Shown: positions 26,902 to 35,991 of the stretch, in pieces
Layout: each line of letters begins with the position of its first letter
How positions within the stretch are numbered: the first letter of the stretch is position 1
Assembly (NCBI GenBank): GCA_029246705.1
Contig: JAQWMQ010000004.1
Coordinates: 1 to 64,000, forward strand
From: Phycisphaerales bacterium
GTDB lineage: Bacteria > Planctomycetota > Phycisphaerae > Phycisphaerales > SM1A02
DNA length: 64,000 nucleotides
Direction: 5' to 3'
Notes under the pieces: model-generated
Seen by the model: only the letters and a program-made list of their open reading frames with translations
Database searches by the model: none
What the model was told of the DNA's origin: nothing
Position numbers and translations under genes: made by a program

Positions 26902-27201
26902 TCAGCAACGCGTCACCTTCGAGGGTCCTTCAAGGCGACCGAAGGCACGAACGGTGGCGTTCGCAAACGCGGGGTTGCCGGCGACCTCGGCGAAGAGGTC
27001 CGAGGCCCTGTACGCCTCCAGGGCCTCCTCCGATTCGAAGACGTAGACGCCACCGAAGGTATTGGTGTCATCATCAGCGAGCCAGTGCTTGCAGACGAGC
27101 CCGGGAATCGCCTCGAATGCAGGGGCGACTTCGTCGCATCCCGCCTCGTACTCGGCGCGGGTGATGCCCTCGAGATTGAAGTTGATGATCAGGATGTGCA
27201 T
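26902..27201 (-). CDS. YdhR-like small monooxygenase-fold protein
   Basis: 99 residues, a single ferredoxin-like domain. MHILIINFNLEGITRAEYEA, CKHWLADDDTNTFGGVYVFE and SEEALEAYRASDLFAEVAGN are characteristic of the YdhR family of dimeric alpha/beta-barrel proteins, proposed to be monooxygenases or quinone-binding proteins. Usual size is about 100 residues, so the gene is complete. It lies behind the methyltransferase gene in the same direction with a 150-base gap, and could be transcribed with neither neighbour. The catalytic role is unproven for the family. Confidence 0.8.
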   Translation of the reverse strand: MHILIINFNLEGITRAEYEAGCDEVAPAFEAIPGLVCKHWLADDDTNTFGGVYVFESEEALEAYRASDLFAEVAGNPAFANATVRAFGRLEGPSKVTRC

Positions 27202-27306
27202 GGCTTCGCTCCTTGTGTCATTGCGTTCAGGTCATGGAACACTTCCGGTTGCTCAAGAGAGTACCAGCGCACGTAAATGGCCGTTTTGCCTGCGCGGTAA
27301 ACCAGC

Positions 27307-28497
27307 TCAATCAGCCTCGTCGACCATCGAACGGTAGACCTCGGGATCGGTCGCACCTTCCGTACCGAAGAGCAGGACCCGGCTCTGCGTGGTGAGGCCG
27401 AGTCGACCCCAGAGTCGGTCGTCCTTGCGGGCTTCGATCAACCCCGCAAGTCCCGCCACCGCGGATTCACCGGCGATGATCGATTCCTCGCGTGCCAGTC
27501 GACGCATCAGGGGGGCGATCCGGTCGTCGGTGATCGCGAGGAAGTCACTGGCTCCCGCCGCGATGATCGGCCAGGCGATCAAGGAGACCTCGCCGCAGGA
27601 GAGTCCCGCCATCACGCTTTCCGTGGTGATGTCCACCCTGGACTGAACCCCGTGACGAGCACTCTCGAGAAGGCATGCCGCAGAGACGGGCTCGACGATC
27701 ACGAGTCGAGGCATGTGCTCTCCATACCGGTCCCACATGTCGACACAGACCGCAGCGGCCAATCCGCCGCACCCCCCCTGGATGAAGACATGGGTGGGCG
27801 GCTCGGGCATGACCCATTGGTCCATCGCTTCACTGCTCATCACGGTGTACCCAGCCATCACGTCGCGAGGGATGTCGACGTAGCCCTCCCAGGAAGTGTC
27901 CGAGACCATCAGCCACCCGTGGGCTCGTCCATCTCGATTCGCGGCGTGGACCGAATCGTCGTAGTTCCCCTTGATCCGGCGGACTCGCGCGCCCAGCGCT
28001 TCGACCGCCTCCTGCCGACCCCGACTCACGCCTTCATGCATGTAGACCACGCAGGCACATCCGAAGCGACGCGCACCCCAGGCCACCGATCGTCCGTGGT
28101 TTCCATCCGTGGCGGTGACCACCGTGACTGCAGCCGCTTCCTCGGGCCACTGCCTTGCGGCGACATCCGCCAGGGTGATCGTCCTACCGACAGCCGAACC
28201 GATCTCGTCTCGGAGAACCACTTGAACGGCATAGGCTCCACCCAGGGCCTTGAAGCTGGCCAGTTCGAAACGCTCGGACTCATCCTTGTAGTGCAGCGAG
28301 GACAGACCGAGTTCGCCGGACAACGCCTTCAGGCAACGAAGCTCGGTCGGGCGGTAGTCCGGCCAGGCGCCGATGGCCTCGGAAGCCCGAAGACAACCGT
28401 GCGCCGGCAGGCGTTCACGAACACCCTCGGGGCACTGCTGACCCGAGATCACCTGTTCATTGTGCCAGTACTGCGTGCGCGAGATGGTCGACTCCAC
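27307..28497 (-). CDS. dpaL: Diaminopropionate ammonia-lyase (PLP enzyme)
   Basis: 396 residues from a GTG at 28497; the frame is open further upstream to 28803 but would run into the divergent ppc gene. The enzyme splits 2,3-diaminopropionate into pyruvate and two ammonia. The PLP Lys is Lys83 in ELASFKALGGAYAV; VVTATDGNHGRSVAWGARRF binds the cofactor ring, and IQGGCGGLAAAVCVDMW is the Gly-rich phosphate loop. The length equals that of E. coli YgeX (398). The gene is divergent from ppc with a gap of about 90 bases that holds both promoters. Threonine/serine dehydratase-like relatives are the alternative, but the YWHNEQ and KDESERFELASFKALGG signatures favour DpaL. Confidence 0.85.
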   Translation of the reverse strand: MESTISRTQYWHNEQVISGQQCPEGVRERLPAHGCLRASEAIGAWPDYRPTELRCLKALSGELGLSSLHYKDESERFELASFKALGGAYAVQVVLRDEIGSAVGRTITLADVAARQWPEEAAAVTVVTATDGNHGRSVAWGARRFGCACVVYMHEGVSRGRQEAVEALGARVRRIKGNYDDSVHAANRDGRAHGWLMVSDTSWEGYVDIPRDVMAGYTVMSSEAMDQWVMPEPPTHVFIQGGCGGLAAAVCVDMWDRYGEHMPRLVIVEPVSAACLLESARHGVQSRVDITTESVMAGLSCGEVSLIAWPIIAAGASDFLAITDDRIAPLMRRLAREESIIAGESAVAGLAGLIEARKDDRLWGRLGLTTQSRVLLFGTEGATDPEVYRSMVDEAD

Positions 28498-28573
28498 CGG
28501 GTTGGGTCGGGACAGTACCCTAGCGGATGGTCCGCGGATCACCTCGAAATCAGCCCCCCACCCCCATGACGAG

Positions 28574-28579
28574 TACCCT
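28574..28579 (+). promoter_or_regulatory. Possible -10 box of ppc, leaderless arrangement
   Basis: TACCCT fits the TAnnnT form of a -10 element and ends six bases before the ppc ATG, so transcription would begin at or next to the start codon. No SD sequence precedes the ATG and no good -35 box is visible. Confidence 0.35.
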
Positions 28580-28585
28580 CTTCGC

Positions 28586-31246
28586 ATGACACCCCCACCA
28601 CTGGCACGCGACATCGCCTGGCTGCACTCGAGACTCGATGAATCGATCGCGTCGAAGGCCCACGAGGACATCGAATCGGTTCGCGAGGCAGCGCGAACCA
28701 TGATCGAGACCGGAGTGCCTGCCCCGGGCCTCGCCGAGCTGTCACTGGACAGGATCGATGCGATCCTGAAGCTCCTGACCATCAGGTTCCACCTTCGCAA
28801 CAAGGCGGAGCAGCTTCACATCACCAGGGTCAACCGGGAGCGGGAACTGGCCGCGACGGATGCCGGGACCCGGTCTGAATCACTTGCCGAGGCGATCGGA
28901 ACCCTCGCTTCGAGCGGCGTCTCCCTGGACGGTGTCCTGGAGACGCTTTCGGAACTGGACATCCAACCCACCCTGACCGCACACCCCACCGAGTCGCGCA
29001 GGCGCAGCGTGATCGCCAAGCAGGACCGGATCGCCGAGCTGCTGGTCACCCGCAACAGCGGGGAACTGACCACCGGGGACCGTGGCGCGCTTGAAAGCGA
29101 TGTGCGACAGACCCTCTCCCAGCTCATGGCCACCGATGAGATCCGGTCACGAAGGCTTGATGTGATCGACGAGGTGCGCAACGGCATCCATTACCTGGGT
29201 GGCGCGATCTGGAGAGCGGTGCCCGAACTCTATCGGGACCTCGCTGATGCCATCGAAGACAACTACGGATGCCGGGTCGACCTGCCCGTGATCCTGCGAT
29301 ACCGATCATGGATCGGTGGCGACCGCGACGGGAATCCGTTCGTAACCGCCGAACGCTCGGCGATCGCCTTCGCCGAAATGCGTGAAGTCGCGCTGGAGCG
29401 ACACCACCAGATGCTGGAGGACCTGCACCGGGAACTCAGTCTCTCGAGCCGCCGGGTCCGGATTGACCCTGAACTCGAGCAGTCGATCGAACGAGACGAA
29501 TCCGAGTCACCCCTTGATGAGATGGCGATCCGACACCTGCACCATGAACCGTTCCGGGTGAAACTCAGTCACATGCAGAGGCGCCTGGGCGCAGCCGACT
29601 ACGACACCGACCGCTACATCGACGACCTGATGACGATCCAGAGCGCACTGCGCTTCGCGGGCCTGGATGAAACAGCGAACCGCGGCGGGATCGCCGATGC
29701 CCTGGTGGCCGCCCGCACCTTCGGTTTCCACCTGGCGGCACTGGACATTCGACAGCACAGCCGGGTGCACGAAGCCGCGGTCGACGAGCTCTTCAGGCTT
29801 GCCGGTGTATCCGACGACTACGTGGCCCTCGATGAGACCGACCGCCGAACCCTGCTGGAAGCGGAGCTCTCCACCGCCCGCCCCCTGCTGGCGCGCGGAC
29901 AGGAACTCTCGCCGCCGACCCGAGAACTGCTCGAAGGACTGGCCGTCTTCGCCGAAGCGCTCGAAGCCGACCCGGATTCGGTCGGGACCTACATCATCTC
30001 GATGGCCCACGACGTGAGCGACCTGCTGGAGGTCCTGGTCCTGCTCAGGGAGGTGGGCCTGTGGACGATCGTGGACGGCGTCGTGCAGTGCCCCATCGAT
30101 GTCGCGCCACTCTTCGAGACCGTCGACGACCTCGACCATGCGGGGCGGATCCTCACCGAGATGCTGGAGAACCCTGCATACCTGCCGCAGCTGCAAGCAC
30201 GAGGACGGTTCCAGGAGATCATGCTCGGCTACTCCGACTCCAACAAGGATGGCGGGTACTGGGCAGCGAACTGGCGACTCCATGCCGCACAGAAGGACCT
30301 CGCCCGAATCGCACGCGAGGCAGGGGTTTCGTTTCGGTTCTTCCATGGCCGGGGCGGCACCGTCGCCCGGGGCGGTGGTCGGGCCAACCGCGCCATCCTG
30401 GCGAGTCCACCGGAGACCCGCAACGGCAGGATCCGGTTCACCGAGCAGGGCGAAGTCATCTCCTTCAGGTACGCGATGCCCGCGGTCGCCCATCGACACC
30501 TGGAGCAGATCGTCAATGCGATGATCCTCGCGACGACGAATTCGAGTGAGCCGAGCAGACCGGACGAGCCCATGATTGCCCTGATGGATGCGATCGCCGA
30601 GCGCTCCCGGGTGGCCTACCGCGAGCTCATCGATGACGATCGCTTCTGGCCGATCTTCGTCGATCGATCTCCGGTCCTCCACATCGGCAATCTCCCGATC
30701 GCCTCACGTCCGGTCTCCCGGTCCGGCAGCAAGGTCACCTTCGACGAGCTTCGTGCGATTCCGTGGGTCTTCGCCTGGACCCAGATGCGGTACAACGTGC
30801 CCGGCTGGTATGGAACGGGCTCCGCATTCGACCAGCTGGTCCTTCATGACGAATCGATGCTGGAACAGTGTCGTTGCGCATATGCCGAGGGCGGTTTCTT
30901 TCGGGCCTTCATCGACAACGCCCAGCAGGAGATGGCCCGGGCCCGCCTGAAAGTCGCGGGGTGGTACACCGATGGTTGCGACCAGCAACTCCACCAGCGT
31001 CTCACCGAGGAGTTCCAACGCGCGGAACAAGCCGTCCTGGCGATCACCGGACAGGAGCATCTCCTGGACAACAACAAGGTCATCCAGCAGTCGATTCGTG
31101 AGAGGAACGGCGACACCGACGTCATCAACGCCCTCCAGGTGGATCTGCTTCGCCGCTGGCGAGAGGACAAGGATGACCAGGCGCTGAACACCCTGATCCT
31201 GTTGAGCGTCAATGCACTGGCTGCAGCGATGCAGAGCACCGGTTGA
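28586..31246 (+). CDS. ppc: Phosphoenolpyruvate carboxylase
   Basis: 886 residues, the normal length for bacterial PEPC. It adds bicarbonate to PEP to form oxaloacetate and refills the TCA cycle. All key motifs are present: QPTLTAHPTESRRRS with the catalytic His, WIGGDRDGNPFVTA, IMLGYSDSNKDGGYWAANW, FFHGRGGTVARGGGRAN (mobile Gly-rich loop) and a C-terminal end (NALAAAMQSTG) with the usual short tail that forms the feedback (aspartate/malate) site. The ATG at 28586 was chosen over upstream starts because it begins the family N-terminus and because the upstream frame overlaps the divergent gene. Confidence 0.97.
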   Translation: MTPPPLARDIAWLHSRLDESIASKAHEDIESVREAARTMIETGVPAPGLAELSLDRIDAILKLLTIRFHLRNKAEQLHITRVNRERELAATDAGTRSESLAEAIGTLASSGVSLDGVLETLSELDIQPTLTAHPTESRRRSVIAKQDRIAELLVTRNSGELTTGDRGALESDVRQTLSQLMATDEIRSRRLDVIDEVRNGIHYLGGAIWRAVPELYRDLADAIEDNYGCRVDLPVILRYRSWIGGDRDGNPFVTAERSAIAFAEMREVALERHHQMLEDLHRELSLSSRRVRIDPELEQSIERDESESPLDEMAIRHLHHEPFRVKLSHMQRRLGAADYDTDRYIDDLMTIQSALRFAGLDETANRGGIADALVAARTFGFHLAALDIRQHSRVHEAAVDELFRLAGVSDDYVALDETDRRTLLEAELSTARPLLARGQELSPPTRELLEGLAVFAEALEADPDSVGTYIISMAHDVSDLLEVLVLLREVGLWTIVDGVVQCPIDVAPLFETVDDLDHAGRILTEMLENPAYLPQLQARGRFQEIMLGYSDSNKDGGYWAANWRLHAAQKDLARIAREAGVSFRFFHGRGGTVARGGGRANRAILASPPETRNGRIRFTEQGEVISFRYAMPAVAHRHLEQIVNAMILATTNSSEPSRPDEPMIALMDAIAERSRVAYRELIDDDRFWPIFVDRSPVLHIGNLPIASRPVSRSGSKVTFDELRAIPWVFAWTQMRYNVPGWYGTGSAFDQLVLHDESMLEQCRCAYAEGGFFRAFIDNAQQEMARARLKVAGWYTDGCDQQLHQRLTEEFQRAEQAVLAITGQEHLLDNNKVIQQSIRERNGDTDVINALQVDLLRRWREDKDDQALNTLILLSVNALAAAMQSTG

Positions 31247-31258
31247 TCCCGGGCCGGT

Positions 31259-31450
31259 TCAGACCGATGCGATTTCCGCGACCGACCTGCCTGACAGTTC
31301 CACCCGATTGCCGTTCTTGGGGACAAGTTTCGTCTCGTGGGGATGACGGTCATGAAGACGAACATCGGGGGCACCGGCCAGCTTGGCGTGAGCGGCCGGA
31401 GTGACCCCGGCATTATCCGCACCGATTACTGCAATCCTGATCGAATCCAT
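31259..31450 (-). pseudogene. N-terminal fragment of an opine/octopine dehydrogenase-like gene
   Basis: 63 codons from ATG to stop. MDSIRIAVIGADNAGVTPAA, then HAKLAGAPDVRLHDR and NGNRVELSGRSVAEIASV, match the first Rossmann strands of NAD(P)-dependent opine dehydrogenase-type proteins (IAVIGAGNGG.AAAHLALAGHEVRLYDR). The usual second Gly of the dinucleotide loop is Asp (GADNAG) and the chain ends before the substrate domain, at a stop only 12 bases from the ppc stop. It is a remnant of a gene normally about 360 residues long. Confidence 0.55.
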
Positions 31451-31695
31451 CTGGGCGTGGTAGGCGATCGACTCGGTTCAACGGGATCCGACTCGCGACC
31501 CGCAACCGTGTTGGCGAGGCAGGTGAGCAATCCGTGGATCGGCGAGTCATGACCGGGCCGAATCGAGGAACCTTGCCGGCCGTGAAGAGCTCGTGCATTT
31601 CTTGGTGTGTCCCGAGAAGTTGGTGGAATCGTCAGAAGAGCACCACACGGCTCTTTCTGTCAGAATACGATTGGAACTTCAGGCGGAGCTCATCC

Positions 31696-32076
31696 ATGCA
31701 AGATCGTCGAAACACCATTCAACTCGAAGCGATTCTCAACGCCTTTAAAAACGCCGGCCGGCCGCTTTCCATCGATGAACTCCATGCTTCCGCCTCGAAG
31801 GTCGTCGAAACCCTTGGCCTTCGCACGGTCTATCGGGTCATCCGAAAGCTCGAGGAGGATGGAGAAATCGCCTCCGTGGTGGTGCCCGGACAACCCGATC
31901 GCTATGAACTCGCTTCGGTCGCTGCAACCCACCACCACCACTTCCACTGCACCAGTTGCGACCGCGTCTACGACGTACCCGGTTGCCCCGGTCGGCTGAG
32001 TGGGCTCGTTCCCGAGGGTTTCGTGCTGAACCACCACGAAATCATGCTCAGCGGACTGTGCAAGACCTGCGCCTGA
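31696..32076 (+). CDS. Fur-family metal-responsive repressor
   Basis: 126 residues from the ATG at 31696, with GGAG eight bases upstream; the frame is open further upstream but without a likely start. The N-terminal winged helix (RRNTIQLEAILNAFKNAGRP, LGLRTVYRVIRKLEEDGEIA) is followed by THHHHFHCTSCDRVYDVPGC and a C-terminal LSGLCKTCA: the His-rich strand and two CxxC zinc-site pairs typical of Fur/Zur/PerR proteins. Which metal or peroxide it senses cannot be told. Its targets could include the ZIP/MerC genes at 16 kb or the gene behind the palindrome at 35992. Confidence 0.85.
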   Translation: MQDRRNTIQLEAILNAFKNAGRPLSIDELHASASKVVETLGLRTVYRVIRKLEEDGEIASVVVPGQPDRYELASVAATHHHHFHCTSCDRVYDVPGCPGRLSGLVPEGFVLNHHEIMLSGLCKTCA

Positions 32077-32296
32077 TCAGACTGATCCCGGATCGATGTC
32101 CGCGCGCTGCCACCTGCGGAGGTGAACGACCGCAGATGGTTGGTCGCCTGGATGTTGATCGTTTCAGCTCAAAGTGATGAGAAATCATTCTCCCCATGAC
32201 AGGACGGGGGTACTCTTTGGGGGGCAGCGGCACGACGCGATTCGGTTGGCCAGACGGGAACCGGCCTGGATCATTCGTTGCTGGAGCACAGAAGAG

Positions 32297-34468
32297 ATGT
32301 CCTCGAAGAAATACTTCAACCACGTCACACGACGTGCCGGCGGCATCGCGCCCATCCTGGCACTGGTCACCGCATCCTCAGCAGTACAGGCCCAGCAGAA
32401 CCTGATCGAAAACGGGTCGTTCACGGCCGGGCTCGAGGGCTGGACGATCACCGGACCGGTGTTCATCCAGAGCGACGCCTGGGATGATTCGAGTTCGGTT
32501 CGGCTGCAACCTCAAAGCGGCCAGACCGCGGAACTCTCGCAGTGGGTGACGGGCCTGGAACCCCGCGGGCGCTACACCATCGCCGCTCGAGTTCGAACCA
32601 GCGACCACCTTTCTCCGCCGATCCTTGGCATTCGAAACGGTGCTCAGATCGCCAAGGCGCACGGATGGGTGGCGATTGACGACGAGGGACGCTGGCTTGA
32701 ACGCCGCTTCGAGGTTCACGTCGAGGATGGTGCCACCAGCCTCGAGGTCTACCTCCAGGGCTGGCAGACCGAACAGCCGGCAACGGTCGAGTTCGATGCC
32801 GTACGCCTGTGGGAGGGACGACAGCTCCCCCCCACTTCGGATCCCGGTGACCCCGAATGGCCGGAGGCTCCGGTGATCACGGTTGCACCCGATACCGGCG
32901 ACTCCCTGCTCAGGAATCCCGGCTTCGATGATGCTTCGGGAGGCGCCTGGGCGCTCGGCATCAACGCAAGCATCGTTGAAGTCGACACTGAACCGACCAT
33001 GCGCCTGCTTTCAAGCGCCGACACTTCTCGAGCCTCGCAGCCGATCGAGATCGCTCTCCCCCCCCAGGGCGAATGGACGATCTCCCTGGAAGTCAGGACC
33101 GATCCCGACGTGGTGGCCAGCGCATACTTCACGGGCAGTGACGAGTTCCTCGTCACGCGTTCCTTCGGGAACACCGAGTGGGAGACGATCGAGCTGACCG
33201 TGTCCTCGGGCGACCGGTGGATCCGCAACGGCAAGTTGACGCTGGAGAACTGGAAGAACCAACCGGGATCGGCCTGGTACCGAAACCTGTCCTTCAAGGC
33301 GATCGGTGGCGAGTGGATGCCGACGCTCGCGTCCCCCCCCCGCATTCAGTCCGAGGTGTTCTACGACGACTTCTCCGACGGCACGCTCGACCCCGAACGC
33401 TGGCTGGTCTCCGAAAAGGCCTGGGGCGGTGACAACGGCGGGGTTGCCCCGAGCAACGTGCAGCTGGTGGAGGATTTCGACGACGGTGAGCCGATCATCG
33501 CACTTCGACTCGAAGCCCACGGTGACCTCTACAGCGGAGACCTCGAACACAACGGGCGCAGCACCAGGGTGGGCGCTGCCATTGCGACACGCACCTACCA
33601 CGCGTCGGGACGCTACGAGGTTCGAGCGCGCGTCGCTCCCGAGTACGGAACCTGCACGGCATTCTGGCCCTTCCACTACATCGACCATCGCATGGGCGAA
33701 GCCGAGTACTGGCATGAACCCAACCCACGACGCAACACCGAGATCGACTGGGAATTCCCCACCGACCTCGCCGGCGCGGACACCGGAAACTTCTCCTTCA
33801 CCAAGGCCAGGACCAATTCCTGGGGTGGACAGTTCGGAGGCGAGGGCGGCGAACACAAGGGGCGCAAGCTGCTGACCGACGAGACCGGCCTGTCCATGGA
33901 CCTGGCACAGGAGGCGCTTGACGGTCGCTACCACACCTTCACCATCGAGTGGCGGTCCGGAAACGACCTCGGGGACGAGGCGATCAACCGGTCCGAAGTC
34001 GGTTCGGTTCGCTGGTTCATCGATGGAAGGCTGGTGGACGAACTGGATGACGTGGAGTTCGGGCAGGGCAACGTGCCCTTCCGGGCCGCCCGGTTCTGGC
34101 TGGGCACCTGGTTCCCCGCCGCAGGATATGCAGGTGATGTCGGCTGGACGGGAAACCCCGACTTCGACACCACCGCGGCGCACATCGCCTGGGTACGAAT
34201 CACGCCCTTCGAGCAGGGACGTGACCGCTGGGTCGACGAAACGGTGCCGAACCTCGCCTGGGCGAAGCCGGATGACTACCCGGTGGCAATCGACCCCATC
34301 GATTCCCTGGTCGGCGACCTGAATCACGATGGCCTGGTGAACGGCGCCGACCTGAGCATGTTGCTCGGGAGCTGGAGCACGTCGGATGCGGAATCCGACC
34401 TCGACGGTTCAGGGCTGGTCGATGGTGCGGATCTCAGCAGGCTTCTCGCCAACTGGAGCACGGAGTGA
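32297..34468 (+). CDS. Secreted GH16-family glycoside hydrolase with two N-terminal binding-type domains and a dockerin-like tail
   Basis: 723 residues from the ATG at 32297 (AGAAG upstream). Signal peptide (GGIAPILALVTASSAVQA), then two jelly-roll, CBM-like domains starting NLIENGSFTAGLEGW and SLLRNPGFDDASGGAW. The GH16 domain covers about residues 350-650: ASGRYEVRARVAPEYGTCTA, and NTEIDWEFP with Glu482, Asp484 and Glu486 in the ExDxE form seen in lichenases and xyloglucan enzymes rather than ExDxxE. The tail has DLNHDGLVNGADLSMLLGSW and DLDGSGLVDGADLSRLLANW. The substrate is a beta-glucan or a red-algal galactan; the sequence does not decide. It is a clear polysaccharide-degrading enzyme. 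Confidence 0.88.
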   Translation: MSSKKYFNHVTRRAGGIAPILALVTASSAVQAQQNLIENGSFTAGLEGWTITGPVFIQSDAWDDSSSVRLQPQSGQTAELSQWVTGLEPRGRYTIAARVRTSDHLSPPILGIRNGAQIAKAHGWVAIDDEGRWLERRFEVHVEDGATSLEVYLQGWQTEQPATVEFDAVRLWEGRQLPPTSDPGDPEWPEAPVITVAPDTGDSLLRNPGFDDASGGAWALGINASIVEVDTEPTMRLLSSADTSRASQPIEIALPPQGEWTISLEVRTDPDVVASAYFTGSDEFLVTRSFGNTEWETIELTVSSGDRWIRNGKLTLENWKNQPGSAWYRNLSFKAIGGEWMPTLASPPRIQSEVFYDDFSDGTLDPERWLVSEKAWGGDNGGVAPSNVQLVEDFDDGEPIIALRLEAHGDLYSGDLEHNGRSTRVGAAIATRTYHASGRYEVRARVAPEYGTCTAFWPFHYIDHRMGEAEYWHEPNPRRNTEIDWEFPTDLAGADTGNFSFTKARTNSWGGQFGGEGGEHKGRKLLTDETGLSMDLAQEALDGRYHTFTIEWRSGNDLGDEAINRSEVGSVRWFIDGRLVDELDDVEFGQGNVPFRAARFWLGTWFPAAGYAGDVGWTGNPDFDTTAAHIAWVRITPFEQGRDRWVDETVPNLAWAKPDDYPVAIDPIDSLVGDLNHDGLVNGADLSMLLGSWSTSDAESDLDGSGLVDGADLSRLLANWSTE

Positions 34469-34539
34469 ACGGGGCACGCACGATCGCAGGGGCACCGAAC
34501 GGACCGGTATGATGGGTCGAACTCATCTCCAAGGATTCC

Positions 34540-35334
34540 ATGGTGCCGGACCTGCTCGTCGCAACCTTCTATCTCTTCACGCCTCTCGAGGATCCAGCCT
34601 CGATGCGGAAGGGCATCGAGGCGTCGTGCCGGACCAATGAGGTCCTTGGCACGATCCTCCTTGCGACTGAAGGCATCAATGCGACGATTGCCGGGCCTCG
34701 ATCGGGCGTACGCGCCGTCATCGACGAGCTGCGAAAGGATCCACGGCTCTCCGAGCTCAGGTGGCAGGAATCCACCGCACGCGACCAACCGTTCAAGCGG
34801 ATGAGAGTTCGGCTGAAGAAGGAGATCGTGACCCTCGGGGTTCAGGGGATCGACCCCAACCGATCAAAGGGAACCTATGTCGAGCCCGAGGATTGGAACA
34901 GCCTGATCAGCGAGCCCGACATGATCCTGATCGACACCCGCAACGACTACGAAGTGGCGATCGGCTCCTTCGAGACCGCGATCAACCCGGGCGTGGATTC
35001 GTTCAGTGAACTGACCGACTGGCTGGATGACCGGATCAAGACGGGAGAGCAGCCGCGGGTGGCGATGTTCTGCACCGGAGGCATCCGTTGCGAGAAATCC
35101 ACTGCGCTCCTCAAGGAACGTGGGATCGAGGAGGTCCATCACCTTCGGGGCGGCATACTGAACTATCTCAGAAGCATCCCCGAGTCCGAAAGCAAGTGGA
35201 ACGGAGCGTGTTTCGTCTTTGATGAGCGCGTGGCCGTCGGGCACGGGCTCGAGGTCATCGACCATCGGATCTGCCCGAGCTGCCAGTATCCGATCGGCAT
35301 CGAGGACGATGCCGTGTGCGCGAACTGTTGCTGA
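34540..35334 (+). CDS. trhO: tRNA uridine(34) 5-hydroxylase, rhodanese family
   Basis: 264 residues. TrhO (formerly YceA) hydroxylates U34 of tRNAs in an oxygen-dependent way. LLATEGINATIAGPRSGV in the N-terminal domain and the rhodanese loop FCTGGIRCEKSTALLKERG with its catalytic Cys are hallmarks; the chain ends in a Cys-rich region (ICPSCQYPIG, CANCC), a zinc-ribbon-like end also seen in relatives. The ATG follows AAGGA at a proper distance, and TATGAT at 34508-34513 could be its -10 box. It is preceded by the GH16 gene at 71 bases. Confidence 0.92.
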   Translation: MVPDLLVATFYLFTPLEDPASMRKGIEASCRTNEVLGTILLATEGINATIAGPRSGVRAVIDELRKDPRLSELRWQESTARDQPFKRMRVRLKKEIVTLGVQGIDPNRSKGTYVEPEDWNSLISEPDMILIDTRNDYEVAIGSFETAINPGVDSFSELTDWLDDRIKTGEQPRVAMFCTGGIRCEKSTALLKERGIEEVHHLRGGILNYLRSIPESESKWNGACFVFDERVAVGHGLEVIDHRICPSCQYPIGIEDDAVCANCC

Positions 35335-35455
35335 AATCGACGAATTTCGCGACCTTCGGATCCATCCCTGAGGATCACGTGGCTGTTCGTGAAGACCGGG
35401 ACGCGAGCGAACGAAGTAGTCGAATTACCCATGGAAGTACGGAGCACCATCGGAG
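35335..35455. other. Short gene-free stretch between trhO and the small ORF
   Basis: About 120 bases without a recognisable signal apart from an ACGGAG 11 bases before the next start. Reading frames that overlap it on either strand look random. Confidence 0.4.
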
Positions 35456-35605
35456 ATGATCCGGTCTGGGCGAAGGGTTTGGAAAGGGATTCAGCGCTTC
35501 GCCGAAGCGATGATCGCTGTCGGGAAGGAACGAACGACAGCGACCGTCGGTGCAACGCCGACGTGCATGTCGGATCTCGAGGAACATTGGGGCAGTGACC
35601 TCTGA
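35456..35605 (+). CDS. Small protein of 49 residues, unknown function
   Basis: The frame starts at ATG 35456 and stops at 35603-35605. It reads MIRSGRRVWKGIQRFAEAMI, then AVGKERTTATVGATPTCM and SDLEEHWGSDL: a basic amphipathic helix, a middle with Thr/Ala and an acidic end, which looks like a real small protein rather than noise. GGAG lies 11 bases before the ATG, a long spacing. A perfect terminator hairpin follows only eight bases after the stop, which supports a transcribed gene. No family was recognised. Confidence 0.5.
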   Translation: MIRSGRRVWKGIQRFAEAMIAVGKERTTATVGATPTCMSDLEEHWGSDL

Positions 35606-35612
35606 TTCGCAC

Positions 35613-35642
35613 AAGAAGCCCCGCCACATGGCGGGGCTTCTT
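35613..35642. terminator. Strong bidirectional terminator hairpin
   Basis: AAGAAGCCCCGCC (35613-35625) pairs perfectly with GGCGGGGCTTCTT (35630-35642) around the loop ACAT. It stands between the 49-residue ORF on the plus strand and the 91-residue gene on the minus strand and can end both. Confidence 0.8.
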
Positions 35643-35695
35643 GTCGGGTACATGACCTTGATGTGAAGGCTCTCGCCATCCCCGGGCGCAAAGGC

Positions 35696-35971
35696 TCATT
35701 CGGCTCGCTCAAGCCGGAGGTGACCGGCATCATCCACCTTCAAGATGCCCATGCGAACCAGGAATGCCGACGCCTCCTTGGTGAGCGCCGGGTCCAGGGT
35801 GCAGGGCCAGGGGACATCCTTGGTTGGCAGAAACCATGCCTTTACGAGCACGGGACGGCCGCTTCGGTTGGATTCATATTCGACGACGGCACAGAAGATG
35901 GCCGCGGCAGCAGCGAAGAGACGATCGACAGCCTCGGTTGTGAGGTTGCCCTCTTCCTTGTCCATGGGCAT
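35696..35971 (-). CDS. Small conserved-looking cytoplasmic protein behind a palindromic operator
   Basis: 91 residues (or 89 from the second ATG). GGAG stands five bases before the first ATG. The sequence (TEAVDRLFAAAAAIFCAVVE, KAWFLPTKDVPWPCTLDPAL, ASAFLVRMGILKVDDAGHLR) is well-balanced, has no membrane helix, and ends in a winged-helix-like strand pair. No family was recognised. The upstream region holds ATTGAGTCTCAAT, a perfect palindrome that looks like a Fur-type operator, so regulation by iron or another metal is possible. The strong hairpin at 35613-35642 ends it. Confidence 0.65.
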   Translation of the reverse strand: MPMDKEEGNLTTEAVDRLFAAAAAIFCAVVEYESNRSGRPVLVKAWFLPTKDVPWPCTLDPALTKEASAFLVRMGILKVDDAGHLRLERAE

Positions 35972-35991
35972 GGGTGCTCCTTATAGTTGCA

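Noticed and set aside
26711-27276. Plus-strand frames antisense to the YdhR-like gene
   Set aside because: The YdhR-like protein has the right length and motifs; the plus-strand frames have no domain and no ribosome site.
29507-30682. 391-codon open frame on the minus strand
   Set aside because: It lies wholly inside ppc in antisense; high-GC codon use keeps the opposite frame open. The sequence has no domain and ppc is unambiguous.
33011-34327. 438-codon open frame on the minus strand
   Set aside because: Antisense shadow of the GH16 enzyme, whose catalytic motif and dockerin tail are clear.
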